NCBI GenBank assembly: GCA_010906965.1
Contig: JAAFHB010000016.1
Coordinates: 1-42,082 of the forward strand
Length of the DNA: 42,082 nt
Direction of reading: 5' to 3'
From: Mariniphaga sp.
GTDB taxonomy: Bacteria > Bacteroidota > Bacteroidia > Bacteroidales > Prolixibacteraceae
The notes under the pieces are model-generated. The model worked only from the letters and a program-made list of their open reading frames with translations. It was not told where the DNA came from and did not search any database. Shown here piece by piece: positions 7,775 to 17,374 of the stretch (the stretch's first letter is position 1; each line of letters opens with the position of its first letter). The position numbers and the translations under genes were made by a program.

Positions 7775-8689
7775 TTATTTTACCGGAATGGCAGTTGATT
7801 TGTTTTGCCTGATTTTCTTTTGTTTTGAAAAATAAAAATCAACTTTTCCCAGAATCAATCCACCAAAACCCACCTGGTTAACAACCACCTCTTTACCTGA
7901 TTTATTCAGAATCAGATCGGGTTTATCGAGGAAAGTATGGGTATGGCCGCCGATAATCAGATCGGTATTGAAAGTTTTAGCTGCGATAACCTTGTCGCTT
8001 ACCGTATTATCCTTGTACGAATAACCCAGGTGCGAAAGACAAACGATCAGGTCGGGTTCATGCGTCTCTGCAAGCATTTTCTCCATTCGTAGAGCTGTTT
8101 GCAGCGGATCGTTATACTTTATATTACCATAATTCTTCGGATCGACCAATCCCTGGAGTTCCACCCCAAGTCCGTAAACGCCCACTTTTATGCCACCGCT
8201 CTTGAAAATCTTGTAGGGGATTATCATTCCAGCTAAAATCGTATCCGAAAAATCGTAGTTCGAGTTTATAAACGGGAATCCGGCAAACTTTAGTTGGCTT
8301 TTGATTCCTTCAAGGCCATTGTCGAATTCGTGATTACCAAGCGTTGCTGCATCGTAGCCCATCATTGTCATGAGTTCGAAATCGAGCTGCGCTTTAAAGT
8401 AATTGAAATAGGGGGTTCCCTGATAAATATCACCGGCGTCAAATAGCAGAACGTTTTTTGATTCGGACCTGATTTTTTTAATTAATGCCGCCCGTTTAGC
8501 CATTCCTCCTTCGCCCGCATTGCGAGGTACGTCGTGGCCAAATGGATCGATATGCGAATGAAAGTCGTTCGTGTGAAGTATTGTCAGCTGTTTGAAATCT
8601 TCAGCCGCAAAAACCGACAATGGGGTACTCAGCGCGAATGCTCCTGCACCAGTCCCCAACAGTTTTAAAAAATCTCTTCTATTTTGCAT
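7775..8689 (-). CDS. 5'-nucleotidase N-terminal metallophosphatase domain with Tat-like signal
   Basis: MQNRRDFLKLLGTGAGAF signal; TILHTNDFHSHIDP, DAGDIYQGTP, GNHEFDNG, IIGGHTHTF motifs; the ORF-track start (8719) is 10 codons earlier. Confidence 0.9.
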   Translation of the reverse strand: MQNRRDFLKLLGTGAGAFALSTPLSVFAAEDFKQLTILHTNDFHSHIDPFGHDVPRNAGEGGMAKRAALIKKIRSESKNVLLFDAGDIYQGTPYFNYFKAQLDFELMTMMGYDAATLGNHEFDNGLEGIKSQLKFAGFPFINSNYDFSDTILAGMIIPYKIFKSGGIKVGVYGLGVELQGLVDPKNYGNIKYNDPLQTALRMEKMLAETHEPDLIVCLSHLGYSYKDNTVSDKVIAAKTFNTDLIIGGHTHTFLDKPDLILNKSGKEVVVNQVGFGGLILGKVDFYFSKQKKIRQNKSTAIPVK

Positions 8690-9479
8690 CGTAAACCCTC
8701 CCGTCAGTTTTAGCTTCAATCGAAATATTTTTTTTGCCCAACATACGCAGATGATTAATAAACATATCCCTGAATTTTACACCAGTTGCTATACGCTCTT
8801 TTATTGAACTCAGGATTTCGAAACCATCACCGCCATTCGCGATATAATCGCTTGTAACAAGCCAATAGCTTTTTGTGTCATCAAGTGGTTGCCCCTGAAT
8901 TTCAGGGTTGAATCCCTTATCCTCTTTGATACCAAAGCGCATCCCCGAAACACCTTCTCCACCGCGCGATGCCATATGGTCGATAAATCTCCGCATCTCA
9001 ACTCCGCTCAATTTTAAAAATACAATTTCATTTTCGAATGGCATTAGTTCGAACATATTCTGAACTTTAACATGCCCTTTTGGGATGGGAACACGTAAAC
9101 CGCCACGGTTGACCATTGAAACACTCATCCGGATATCGGGATATCGCTTTAAACAAATAGAATCGGATTCGGACAGAATTAAATCAGCACAAAAATTAGT
9201 CAAAGGACTCTCTGGCCGTCCACCGAAAAGCGCATCCTTCGAGGTGCAAAGCACTTCTTCCATATCATTCATAAGCTTTGTCCGATAGGGGAGAATGACC
9301 GATTCGGTCATTGGATCAGGAGCAATACTTAATGTTGAATCGAGCCGGATATTTGTAGAATTGACCTTCGTCACGATCAATGAATGGCACCCGGAAAGTA
9401 GAACAGCAATAAACAGGATAATTGCCATAGCCGGTTTATACCGGAAGGACCTCCTCTTTGTATTGTTGAATATCTGCAT
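8679..9479 (-). CDS. 5'-nucleotidase C-terminal domain lipoprotein
   Basis: LLSGCHS lipobox; PLTNFCADLIL...MVNRGGLRVPIPKGHVKVQNMFELMPFENEIVFLKLSG...YIANGGDGF. Confidence 0.85.
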   Translation of the reverse strand: MQIFNNTKRRSFRYKPAMAIILFIAVLLSGCHSLIVTKVNSTNIRLDSTLSIAPDPMTESVILPYRTKLMNDMEEVLCTSKDALFGGRPESPLTNFCADLILSESDSICLKRYPDIRMSVSMVNRGGLRVPIPKGHVKVQNMFELMPFENEIVFLKLSGVEMRRFIDHMASRGGEGVSGMRFGIKEDKGFNPEIQGQPLDDTKSYWLVTSDYIANGGDGFEILSSIKERIATGVKFRDMFINHLRMLGKKNISIEAKTDGRVYDAK

Positions 9480-9671
9480 ATTAGAAACTATTTGATTGGG
9501 ACAATGAAATTTGTAAAACAATTTTGGTTTTTGATTAAACAAAAACTTGAAAATCAATGTAAAGAAGCAAATGTTTAGGCAGATTACAAAAAAAATACAC
9601 CTTATAAGCGTAGTTTTTTCGTAAAGTAGGTTAAATTCGTAAAATCAATCTTTTTAATTAATTCTTTTATT

Positions 9672-10742
9672 TTGAGACGACGGGAATCAGCACGCATATA
9701 CACTTTGGCAATATTAATATGTCTCTCTCTGTTCCTTTTTGCAACAGTGGATACTTCAGCTCAGGATACTAATTTTGTGACATTTACAGCAAAAAATGGT
9801 GATAGTGTTTATAAAATTCTTCAGCAGAATGGGTTGACTGAAATTGGTTGTTTTGAGAAATTTGTTGAATTAAACGCACACCGTCTGGGCAGAAATAACA
9901 CGCTTATTATCGGCCGGACGTATGTCCTTCCGGGACAATTGACTCTTCTGCCCGATGCTCCCGATACTATAAAAGTAACTGAACCTGAAAATCCACCTGC
10001 AAAAATGATTACTGAGCCATTATTTGGCAAAAGGCTCGAGCATGTGGAAATTATCGATCAGCAACTGAGAGGTGCTGCATTTTACCTGGTTAGCGGCCAT
10101 GGAGGACCGGATCCTGGCGCAATGGGGAAAATCGGGAGTAATATTCTTTGTGAAGATGAATATGCCTATGATGTTACGCTAAGATTAGGCCGCGAACTAC
10201 TTACGCATGGAGCAAAAGTCTATTTTATTGTCCGTGATCCTCATGACGGAATCAGAGATGAACTCTTTCTTAAAAACAGTAAGGATGAAGTGTGTTATCC
10301 TGACAAAGCGATTCCATTGAATCAGGTTGAAAGGTTAAAACAACGCGTTGAGGCCATCAATACACTCAACCGGAATGAGACACCAGGGTCGTATAAACGT
10401 TGCATTGAAATTCATGTCGATGCCCGCGCTACCAAAAAGAACATCGATATCTTCTTTTACCACAATGCCGGAAGCAAATTTGGCGAACGATTAGCTACAA
10501 CCATGCGAAATTCGATTGAGCGAAAATACCAACTCAAACAGCCGGGCAGGGGTTACAGCGGCGATGTTTCAACACGGCATCTTTACATGCTTGAAAAGAC
10601 AATACCTACGGCTGTATTTATTGAACTTGGTAATATCAACCATGCACGCGATCAGCAACGGCTAATTTTTGAGAATAACAGGCAAGCTATTGCCAGGTGG
10701 TTGTGCGATGGGGTGATGGAAGATTTTCAGAAGTCGAAATAA
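9672..10742 (+). CDS. N-acetylmuramoyl-L-alanine amidase (Amidase_3) with N-terminal LysM-like domain
   Basis: SGHGGPDPGAMG, CEDEYAYDV, CIEIHVDA, VFIELGNINHARDQQRL; signal peptide. Confidence 0.85.
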   Translation: MRRRESARIYTLAILICLSLFLFATVDTSAQDTNFVTFTAKNGDSVYKILQQNGLTEIGCFEKFVELNAHRLGRNNTLIIGRTYVLPGQLTLLPDAPDTIKVTEPENPPAKMITEPLFGKRLEHVEIIDQQLRGAAFYLVSGHGGPDPGAMGKIGSNILCEDEYAYDVTLRLGRELLTHGAKVYFIVRDPHDGIRDELFLKNSKDEVCYPDKAIPLNQVERLKQRVEAINTLNRNETPGSYKRCIEIHVDARATKKNIDIFFYHNAGSKFGERLATTMRNSIERKYQLKQPGRGYSGDVSTRHLYMLEKTIPTAVFIELGNINHARDQQRLIFENNRQAIARWLCDGVMEDFQKSK

Positions 10743-10747
10743 GCAGA

Positions 10748-11128
10748 CTATTCCCAGTCCTGCATTCTATCAATATCGCGCCGGTCCTTTTTGGTTGGTC
10801 GGCCAGCTCCACGGTCGCGTTCGGAAGAGCCCATTAGTTGCCTCATTTCGAGAATTTTCAACTCTTCGGGCGGTGTAATATCAAGTGCAAATTCAGAAAC
10901 AAGTTTGGCTCCAACCCGTTTCCCGGTAATTCCAATTACTTTATAGGAGTAGGTCACCGGGTTTTTTCGTACTTTGATGATGTCGCCAGGTTTAGGAACC
11001 CGCGAAGGTTTTACTGATACCCCATCAATTGTAACACGCCCCTTTTTACATTCTTCTGTTGCAAGTGTCCGTGTTTTAAAAAGGCGTACGGCCCAAAGCC
11101 ATTTATCGATTCGTACAGGTTCTTCCAT
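10748..11128 (-). CDS. S4-domain RNA-binding protein (Hsp15/HslR-like)
   Basis: RIDKWLWAVRLFKTRTLATEECKKGRVTIDGVSVKPSRVPKPGDIIKV. Confidence 0.85.
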   Translation of the reverse strand: MEEPVRIDKWLWAVRLFKTRTLATEECKKGRVTIDGVSVKPSRVPKPGDIIKVRKNPVTYSYKVIGITGKRVGAKLVSEFALDITPPEELKILEMRQLMGSSERDRGAGRPTKKDRRDIDRMQDWE

Positions 11129-11269
11129 GATGTAAAAATAGGAAAAGAAATAGCAAATTTACCAACGAAGTCAATTCGGAAAAATAAAAAACGAATTTCG
11201 TTCTGACTCAAAATATGACTATACAGTTATCTGTCCGCACGCTAACTCCTTTACAAATCGTGTTTTCGG

Positions 11270-11887
11270 TTATTCTTCGGTTTTCTCCTTTTTTCCTGTT
11301 GCTTTTTCCTTGTTGACCGTGGGTGATTCTTTATTATACTGCGTCATAGTTCTTCCAACACCCATTGTTGCAAAGGCTTTTATGATTTCACCGCAGAGCG
11401 CCATTTTGGAGTTAACGATTTCCTCCTCTTCCCTCGACCATTTGCCAAGTACATGATCAACCTGGTATCCTTTGGGGAAGTCGCTGCCTATTCCAAACCG
11501 AAGCCTCACATAATCGGGAGTGCTGAGGACTTGCTGGATGCTTTTCAAACCATTATGACCGGCATCGCTTCCTTTCAAACGCATACGAACCTTTCCGAGT
11601 GGAAGGGCAAGATCGTCAACTACTATTAAAACTTTATCGAGTTCAATGTTCTCTTTCTGCATCCAATACTGAACCGCACGTCCGCTAAGGTTCATAAATG
11701 TATTGGGTTTCAGTAATATGAAAGTCTTACCTGCATACTTCATTTCAGCAATAGCACCATATCGCTTATCGCTAAACGAAATATTGGACGCCCTTGCGAG
11801 GGCATCCAATATCCAAAATCCTATGTTGTGACGGGTATTTTCGTATTCTTCCCCGATATTACCAAGACCTACAATCAGGTATTTCAC
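11270..11887 (-). CDS. pth: Peptidyl-tRNA hydrolase
   Basis: [58 protein letters not shown]. Confidence 0.95.
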   Translation of the reverse strand: MKYLIVGLGNIGEEYENTRHNIGFWILDALARASNISFSDKRYGAIAEMKYAGKTFILLKPNTFMNLSGRAVQYWMQKENIELDKVLIVVDDLALPLGKVRMRLKGSDAGHNGLKSIQQVLSTPDYVRLRFGIGSDFPKGYQVDHVLGKWSREEEEIVNSKMALCGEIIKAFATMGVGRTMTQYNKESPTVNKEKATGKKEKTEE

Positions 11888-11890
11888 ATT

Positions 11891-12493
11891 TTATTTTTTA
11901 GCTTTTGTACCAGCAGCTGCAGCACTGGTATCAGCCATCGCAGCACGTGCCGCACGTGTTACAACAACGGTAGCAACCGGAACTGATTTTGCATTCAAAA
12001 TTTCAATTCCAGGAACATGAACATCGCCTACCCTGATACTTTCGCTCAGATTAAGTGCAGTTACATCAATTACAATTTCATCTGGGAAATCTTTCGAGAA
12101 TCCTTTTGCTTTCAATGTACGAAGGTTTGCTTTCAAACGTCCACCTTGTTGAATTCCTTTGGCATAACCATCCAAACGAACTGGAATCTGAAGTTTAACC
12201 GGAACATTTTCACGGATTTCGAGGAAGTCGATGTGAAGAAGTTTGTCAGTAACCGGGTGAAACTGTAATGCCTGCATAAAGGCGTTATAGACAGAACCAT
12301 CGACATCAATTGAAGTTTGATAAACTTTTGGCGTGTAGATTAATTTGCGGAATTCATTTTCGTGTGCCTGAAAATGGACAACTTTATCGCCACCATAAAT
12401 AACGCAAGGCACTAAATCCTGAACTCTCAAAGCCTTGTTGCTTTTTTTACCTACTGCCAAACGGGCAGTACCTTTAATTTGAAATGTTTTCAT
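11891..12493 (-). CDS. rplY: 50S ribosomal protein L25/general stress protein Ctc
   Basis: VPCVIYGG, HFQAHENEFRKLIYTP, LQFHPVTDKLLHIDFLEI; C-terminal Ctc-type extension. Confidence 0.92.
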   Translation of the reverse strand: MKTFQIKGTARLAVGKKSNKALRVQDLVPCVIYGGDKVVHFQAHENEFRKLIYTPKVYQTSIDVDGSVYNAFMQALQFHPVTDKLLHIDFLEIRENVPVKLQIPVRLDGYAKGIQQGGRLKANLRTLKAKGFSKDFPDEIVIDVTALNLSESIRVGDVHVPGIEILNAKSVPVATVVVTRAARAAMADTSAAAAGTKAKK

Positions 12494-12602
12494 TTGTTGT
12501 TCTAAAAAATTAACTGTTTTGTAACTAAGTGTTTACTCAGATCTCCTTCTGAAAGGAAGGTATCCGCATCACACCATCAAAGGTATGCTGCAAAACCGGG
12601 CG

Positions 12603-12610
12603 CAAAGATA
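12603..12610 (-). promoter_or_regulatory. Bacteroidota -7 element (TATCTTTG) for the rplY-pth operon
   Basis: TAnnTTTG match on the minus strand about 110 bp upstream of the rplY ATG. Confidence 0.5.
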
Positions 12611-12617
12611 ACAATTC

Positions 12618-13550
12618 TTAGATGAATGCCGTGCTAATTGATTTATTTTCGAAAACCTTCTGAATAACATCCGCAAAAAGCGGTGCACACGACAAAACGG
12701 TGATCTTTTCTGATTTATGAGTGAGTGGAATTGAATCAGTGACGAGTACTTCGTCGATACACGATGCTTCAATTCGTTCAAAAGCGGGTCCTGAAAGTAC
12801 CGCGTGGGTTACAAAAGCGCGTACAGTTTTAGCTCCTTTGGATTTCATCAGGTCAGCTGCTTTGGTAATAGTTCCTGCTGTATCAATAATGTCGTCAATA
12901 ATAATAACATCTTTTCCTTCAACATCGCCAATAAGGGTCATTGAATCAATTTGATTGGCCTTACTACGTGATTTATGGCAGATAACCAGATCCGTTTTCA
13001 GGTGCTTGGCAAACACATTTGCCCTCTTGGTTCCACCAACATCGGGTGAGGCGATAACAATATCGCGAAGACCCATTTGCTGAATATAAGGGACAAACAG
13101 TGCAACAGCACTGAGGTGATCAACAGGAACATCGAAAAATCCCTGAATCTGATCTGCATGAAGATCCATTGTGATCAAACGGTTAATCCCCGCCGTTGAT
13201 AACATATCAGCAACAAGCTTGGCTCCGATCGAAACCCGTGGTCTGTCTTTCCGATCCTGACGTGCAAACCCAAAATAAGGCATCACTGCAATTATTTTGT
13301 AAGCAGAGGCTCTTTTAGCCGCATCGATCATTAAAAGTAGTTCCAGCAGATTATCGGCAGGAGGGAAGGTCGATTGAACAATAAAAGTATAGGATCCTCT
13401 GATTGTTTCCTCGTAACATGGTTCAAATTCACCATCGGAGAAACGCGGACACGAAGATTTTCCCAATGCAATTCCAGCGTTTTTAGCTATTTTCTCAGCC
13501 AGATATTTCGATTCTGAACCGGTAAAAATTTTGATGCTACCTGTTGGCAT
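12618..13550 (-). CDS. prs: Ribose-phosphate pyrophosphokinase; true start MPTGSIKIF at 13550
   Basis: FTGSESKYLAEKIAKNAG, GFARQDRKDRPRVSIGAKLVADML, TMDLHADQIQGFFDVPVDHL, VIIIDDIIDTAGTI; -7 TACTTTTG at 13596-13603. Confidence 0.95.
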   Translation of the reverse strand: MPTGSIKIFTGSESKYLAEKIAKNAGIALGKSSCPRFSDGEFEPCYEETIRGSYTFIVQSTFPPADNLLELLLMIDAAKRASAYKIIAVMPYFGFARQDRKDRPRVSIGAKLVADMLSTAGINRLITMDLHADQIQGFFDVPVDHLSAVALFVPYIQQMGLRDIVIASPDVGGTKRANVFAKHLKTDLVICHKSRSKANQIDSMTLIGDVEGKDVIIIDDIIDTAGTITKAADLMKSKGAKTVRAFVTHAVLSGPAFERIEASCIDEVLVTDSIPLTHKSEKITVLSCAPLFADVIQKVFENKSISTAFI

Positions 13551-13595
13551 ATTTAGATGTTTTCTGTTTGAATTAAACTCGCTACTATCTATGGG

Positions 13596-13603
13596 CAAAA
13601 GTA
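13596..13603 (-). promoter_or_regulatory. Bacteroidota -7 element (TACTTTTG) for prs
   Basis: TAnnTTTG, minus strand, 46 bp upstream of the ATG at 13550. Confidence 0.5.
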
Positions 13604-13722
13604 GAAATATTGATCCAACATATAAACTGAATGTAAACCTTTTTTTAAAAAAATGTAAACCAGACAGCGTAAATGTCAGATAAAATATTGATTTTAAGAA
13701 TGATGGAATAGATGGCAAATTT

Positions 13723-14322
13723 TTATTTGCTCTTCTTTACAATATTTTCAATAAATCCGAGGACTTCATCCCTGCCCAATTTAGTACCTGAAGATGTTAC
13801 AAAAAGAGGTGGTAACTGTTCCCATGTTTTGAGCATTTCATCTTTATAGTGGTTGAGATTCTTATCCAGTTGTTTGCGCGAAAGTTTGTCGGCTTTCGTA
13901 AAGACCATGGCAAAGGGAATCCCGTTTTCTCCCATAAAGTTCATAAAATCGAGGTCGTTGGCCTGAGGTTCGTGGCGTGAATCAATTAAAGCAAAAACGC
14001 AATACAAATTCTCCCTTGTTGATAGGTACTTCCGAATAAACGCCAACCATTGGGCACGTGAAGTACGCCCAACTTTTGCATAACCGTAACCCGGCAAATC
14101 GACCAAAAACCATTCGTCATTAATATTGAAATGATTGATAAGGCGTGTCTTCCCCGGCGCTGTTGAAACTTTCGCTAAATCACCAAAGCCAGTTAGCATG
14201 TTGATCAATGATGATTTACCAACATTCGATCGACCTACAAACGCAAATTCCGGTTTTTCGGATAAGGGACATTTTTCGGGATCGGTATTGCTAATTACAA
14301 ATTCGGCTTTTTTGATGATCAT
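13723..14322 (-). CDS. engB: Ribosome biogenesis GTPase YsxC/EngB
   Basis: FVGRSNVGKSSLINML, GKTRLINHF, LVDLPGYGYA, FTKADKLS. Confidence 0.95.
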   Translation of the reverse strand: MIIKKAEFVISNTDPEKCPLSEKPEFAFVGRSNVGKSSLINMLTGFGDLAKVSTAPGKTRLINHFNINDEWFLVDLPGYGYAKVGRTSRAQWLAFIRKYLSTRENLYCVFALIDSRHEPQANDLDFMNFMGENGIPFAMVFTKADKLSRKQLDKNLNHYKDEMLKTWEQLPPLFVTSSGTKLGRDEVLGFIENIVKKSK

Positions 14323-14395
14323 CCTTTTTATATGATATGAATGAGTTGAACCTTCAACTAATTCATTGTTATTAACGCATTTATAATAAATTCAA

Positions 14396-15382
14396 CTATT
14401 TGATAAAAACTTCGAGCAATTTTGCAGAACCGCCATCAATTACTGAAAGAACGAAATTAGTAATCATGGCTGGAATAAGTATTGATTCCCCCTTTTCGAC
14501 AACTATACTTTCATCTTCCCAGGTCAGGTTATATTTACCTTCAAGACAAGTGTAAATCACAAAAGTGTCCAGATCGGTGAAGTCACGTTCGACTGAAGTG
14601 GTTAAGGGCAAGATATTGGTTGTGAAATACTGACATTCCACAATTTTTACAGACTGATCGTCAATCGTTTTGTAATCGGTACGGTAATTTTTTTCATATT
14701 CGTATGCAATGGCGTCGACAGCCAGATCTGTATGCAACTCGCGTGGATTTCCTTGGTCGTCAACCCTGTTAAAATCATAAATACGGTAAGTGACATCCGA
14801 TGTTTGCTGTATTTCGGCCACTACAATCCCTTTGCCGATTGCATGAACCCTGCCTGCGGGAATAAAGAAAACATCCCCCGCTTTGACCTCTTCGTAGTTG
14901 AGAATCTCCTCTAATTGTCCGTTTTTAAAATATTTAAGATAACCCTCTTTATCTATTTTGCGGTTAAATCCGGTGATCAGTTTTGCTCCCGGATCGGCCT
15001 GAACGACATACCACATCTCCGTCTTACCAAATGCATCATGCCTTTCCATCGATAATTTGTCGTTGGGATGCACCTGAATTGACAGGTTATCGTTGGCATC
15101 AATAAATTTAACCAGCAAAGGAAATTCAATTCCGAATTTTTCGTAAACCTTTTCGCCTACCAAATCGCCCATATAAACCTCAATCAATTCTTCGAGGCTA
15201 TTTCCTTTCAAAAAACCGTTCGAAACGACCGAAACTTCATCCTGAACGCCGGAAATCTCCCACGATTCGCCGCAATTGGGTAAATCGGGGTATTGCTTAT
15301 TTAAAAGTTCATTCAGTTTGTTGCCACCCCATATTTTGTCTTTACAAATGGGGGTAAATTTTAATGGATATAAATTGTTCAT
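14396..15382 (-). CDS. manA: Mannose-6-phosphate isomerase, class I
   Basis: WGGNKL, GESWEISG, LVKFIDANDNLSIQVHPND, KTEMWYVVQADPGA, FFIPAGRVHAIGKGIVVAEIQQTSDVTYRIYD. Confidence 0.93.
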   Translation of the reverse strand: MNNLYPLKFTPICKDKIWGGNKLNELLNKQYPDLPNCGESWEISGVQDEVSVVSNGFLKGNSLEELIEVYMGDLVGEKVYEKFGIEFPLLVKFIDANDNLSIQVHPNDKLSMERHDAFGKTEMWYVVQADPGAKLITGFNRKIDKEGYLKYFKNGQLEEILNYEEVKAGDVFFIPAGRVHAIGKGIVVAEIQQTSDVTYRIYDFNRVDDQGNPRELHTDLAVDAIAYEYEKNYRTDYKTIDDQSVKIVECQYFTTNILPLTTSVERDFTDLDTFVIYTCLEGKYNLTWEDESIVVEKGESILIPAMITNFVLSVIDGGSAKLLEVFIK

Positions 15383-15393
15383 TAATTTTAGTT

Positions 15394-15696
15394 TTAAAAT
15401 TCGAAATCAATAACGGCTCTTCCGCTTGTATTGGCTTTAATTAATTCAACAACTTTTAAATGTTCCGGATGAACACGATAAATTTCAAGATCACCCAAGG
15501 TTTCGAAATGGGTGATCAGGGCAATATCGTAGGAAGGTGACATCAACTCATAATTCTTACCAACCTGGATAAACTTAAGTACCTCAATTTTATCCTTCAG
15601 CGCAAGCAATGCCTGCTTTATTTTATTCCTTATCACCGCTTTCTGATCTTCATTCTCAAATTAATTGAGTTTGAAAAGAACGATATGTTGTATCAT
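15394..15696 (-). pseudogene. Dabb-family (stress-responsive A/B barrel) gene interrupted by an in-frame TAA at codon 12
   Basis: Upstream in-frame ATG at 15696 gives MIQHIVLFKLN*FENEDQKAVIRNKIKQALLALKDKIEVLKFIQVGKNYELMSPSYDIALITHFETLGDLEIYRVHPEHLKVVELI; stop at 15661-15663; the ORF track begins at an internal GTG. Confidence 0.8.
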
Positions 15697-15724
15697 TTAA
15701 AGACTTATTTTTTAAAATTAGTTA

Positions 15725-15823
15725 TTACGTTAATGCACAATCGGGTTCATATGCTGTAATAATTATGTTTTCCCCGACTTCATTTACTGCATAAATAATG
15801 CGTAAAGGAATTCCGTCCCTGGC
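15725..15823 (-). pseudogene. DUF4258-like C-terminal remnant
   Basis: ARDGIPLRIIYAVNEVGENIIITAYEPDCALT*; immediate upstream in-frame stop. Confidence 0.45.
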
Positions 15824-15913
15824 CTAAAATCAAATATTTGTATCTGAATACAAAACTAACATTTTATCACTACTTAGTAGTTAAGTGAATGCGCAAATAA
15901 CAAAATATTTCCT

Positions 15914-15921
15914 TAATTTTG
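15914..15921 (+). promoter_or_regulatory. Bacteroidota -7 element (TAATTTTG) for udk
   Basis: TAnnTTTG 35 bp before the ATG at 15956. Confidence 0.5.
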
Positions 15922-15955
15922 CTTTTCATTAACAATAAATCAATCCTTTGATTAT

Positions 15956-16573
15956 ATGCTTATTATAGGAATAGCAGGTGGAACAGGTTCGGGAAAGACA
16001 ACGGTCGTTAACGAAATCATCAGCCGCTTAAAGAAGGGCGATGTGGCTGTTCTTTCGCAGGATGCTTACTATCGCGATAACAGTCGGTTGCCGCTTGAAC
16101 AGCGCCAACTGATCAATTTCGATCATCCGGACAGTATTGAATTTGAACTACTTATCGATAGTATTAAAAAATTAAGAAAGGGAGAAAGCGTTCAGCAACC
16201 TATCTACTCCTACCTTACCTGCACGCGGTTCAGCGAAACTGTTGAAGTAAAACCTCATAAGGTGATCATTGTCGAAGGGATACTTTGCCTTCAACCGGAG
16301 AAACTGCGTAAACTAATGGACATCAAAATATTCGTCGACTGTGAAGCCGATGTACGATTATCGAGGGTGATTATGCGAGATATCATCGAACGTGGGAGAG
16401 ATGTGATCAAAGTACTTCAACGATACGAAGATACCGTACGGCCAAGTCACCTGCAATTTATTGAACCCACAAAAAGGTACGCCGATATTATTGTACCGGA
16501 AGGGGGAAACAATAAAGTTGCAATCGATATTATCACACAATATATTGAGAAACACCTGCACGATAACCCTTAA
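15956..16573 (+). CDS. udk: Uridine kinase
   Basis: IGIAGGTGSGKTTVVNEI, LSQDAYYRD, NFDHPDSIEF, PIYSYLTCTR, VIIVEGIL, RDIIERGRD. Confidence 0.94.
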   Translation: MLIIGIAGGTGSGKTTVVNEIISRLKKGDVAVLSQDAYYRDNSRLPLEQRQLINFDHPDSIEFELLIDSIKKLRKGESVQQPIYSYLTCTRFSETVEVKPHKVIIVEGILCLQPEKLRKLMDIKIFVDCEADVRLSRVIMRDIIERGRDVIKVLQRYEDTVRPSHLQFIEPTKRYADIIVPEGGNNKVAIDIITQYIEKHLHDNP

Positions 16574-16585
16574 AACCGATGCGAT

Positions 16586-17320
16586 ATGCTCGAAAAACTA
16601 TTACCTGAACATGTGCTGTTTGTTGATATCGAAACCGTTCCACAGTACGAAAATCTGGCAAGCGTACCAGCGAATATGCAAAAACTTTGGACCAAAAAGG
16701 CCGGTCAGATTGGAAAAGAAGGCGAATCAGCTGACGATCTCTATGGCCGGGCTGGCATCTATTCCGAATTTGGAAAGATTGTGTGCATCTCGGCAGGAAA
16801 AATATTCCGCAAAGAAAAGGAGAGGGCCTACCGTGTAAAATCGTATTGCGGCGATGATGAAAAAACTATTTTAGAGGAGTTTTCCGCGATGCTCACCGCC
16901 TTTATGACTAATCCATTGCACCGTGTTTGCGCTCATAACGGTCAGGAGTTTGATTTCCCGTTTATCGCCCGAAGAATGCTGATCAATGGGTTACCGCTCC
17001 CTGTCGTTTTAGATATTGCGGGAGCCAAACCCTGGGAGATAAAAGATGTGATGATCGATACGCTTCAACTATGGAAATTTGGCGATTACAAGCATTACAC
17101 CTCACTCGAATTGCTTTGCGCCATCTTCGATATACCTACTCCAAAGGATGATATTGACGGGAGTCAGGTTGCAGGAATTTACTATAAAGAATTTGATATA
17201 CAAAGAATTGCGCGCTATTGCGAAAAGGATACCTTGGCGATTGCCCAATTGATACTTAGGTTTAAAGGTGAACCATTAATTAGCCCTGAAAACTACGAAA
17301 TTGCAGGTTTGAAAGAATAG
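16586..17320 (+). CDS. 3'-5' exonuclease, predicted PolB-like (RNase H fold)
   Basis: VLFVDIETVPQYENL, GKIVCISAGK, VCAHNGQEFDFPFIARRML, DTLQLWKFGDYKHYTSLELLCAIFDIPTPKDDIDGSQV, YCEKDTLAIAQL. Confidence 0.85.
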   Translation: MLEKLLPEHVLFVDIETVPQYENLASVPANMQKLWTKKAGQIGKEGESADDLYGRAGIYSEFGKIVCISAGKIFRKEKERAYRVKSYCGDDEKTILEEFSAMLTAFMTNPLHRVCAHNGQEFDFPFIARRMLINGLPLPVVLDIAGAKPWEIKDVMIDTLQLWKFGDYKHYTSLELLCAIFDIPTPKDDIDGSQVAGIYYKEFDIQRIARYCEKDTLAIAQLILRFKGEPLISPENYEIAGLKE

Positions 17321-17345
17321 TCTGCGTCCTTTGCAGGGTTTTTTA

Positions 17346-17353
17346 TACTTTTG
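17346..17353 (+). promoter_or_regulatory. Bacteroidota -7 element (TACTTTTG) for trpS
   Basis: TAnnTTTG overlapping the ORF-track start; implies translation starts at 17375, not 17351. Confidence 0.55.
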
Positions 17354-17374
17354 CACCTCATTAAAGTAAACGAC

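Noticed and set aside
12494-12602. Possible riboswitch or leader RNA in the long rplY 5' UTR
   Set aside because: No recognisable aptamer or convincing stem-loop set by eye; left as a plain leader
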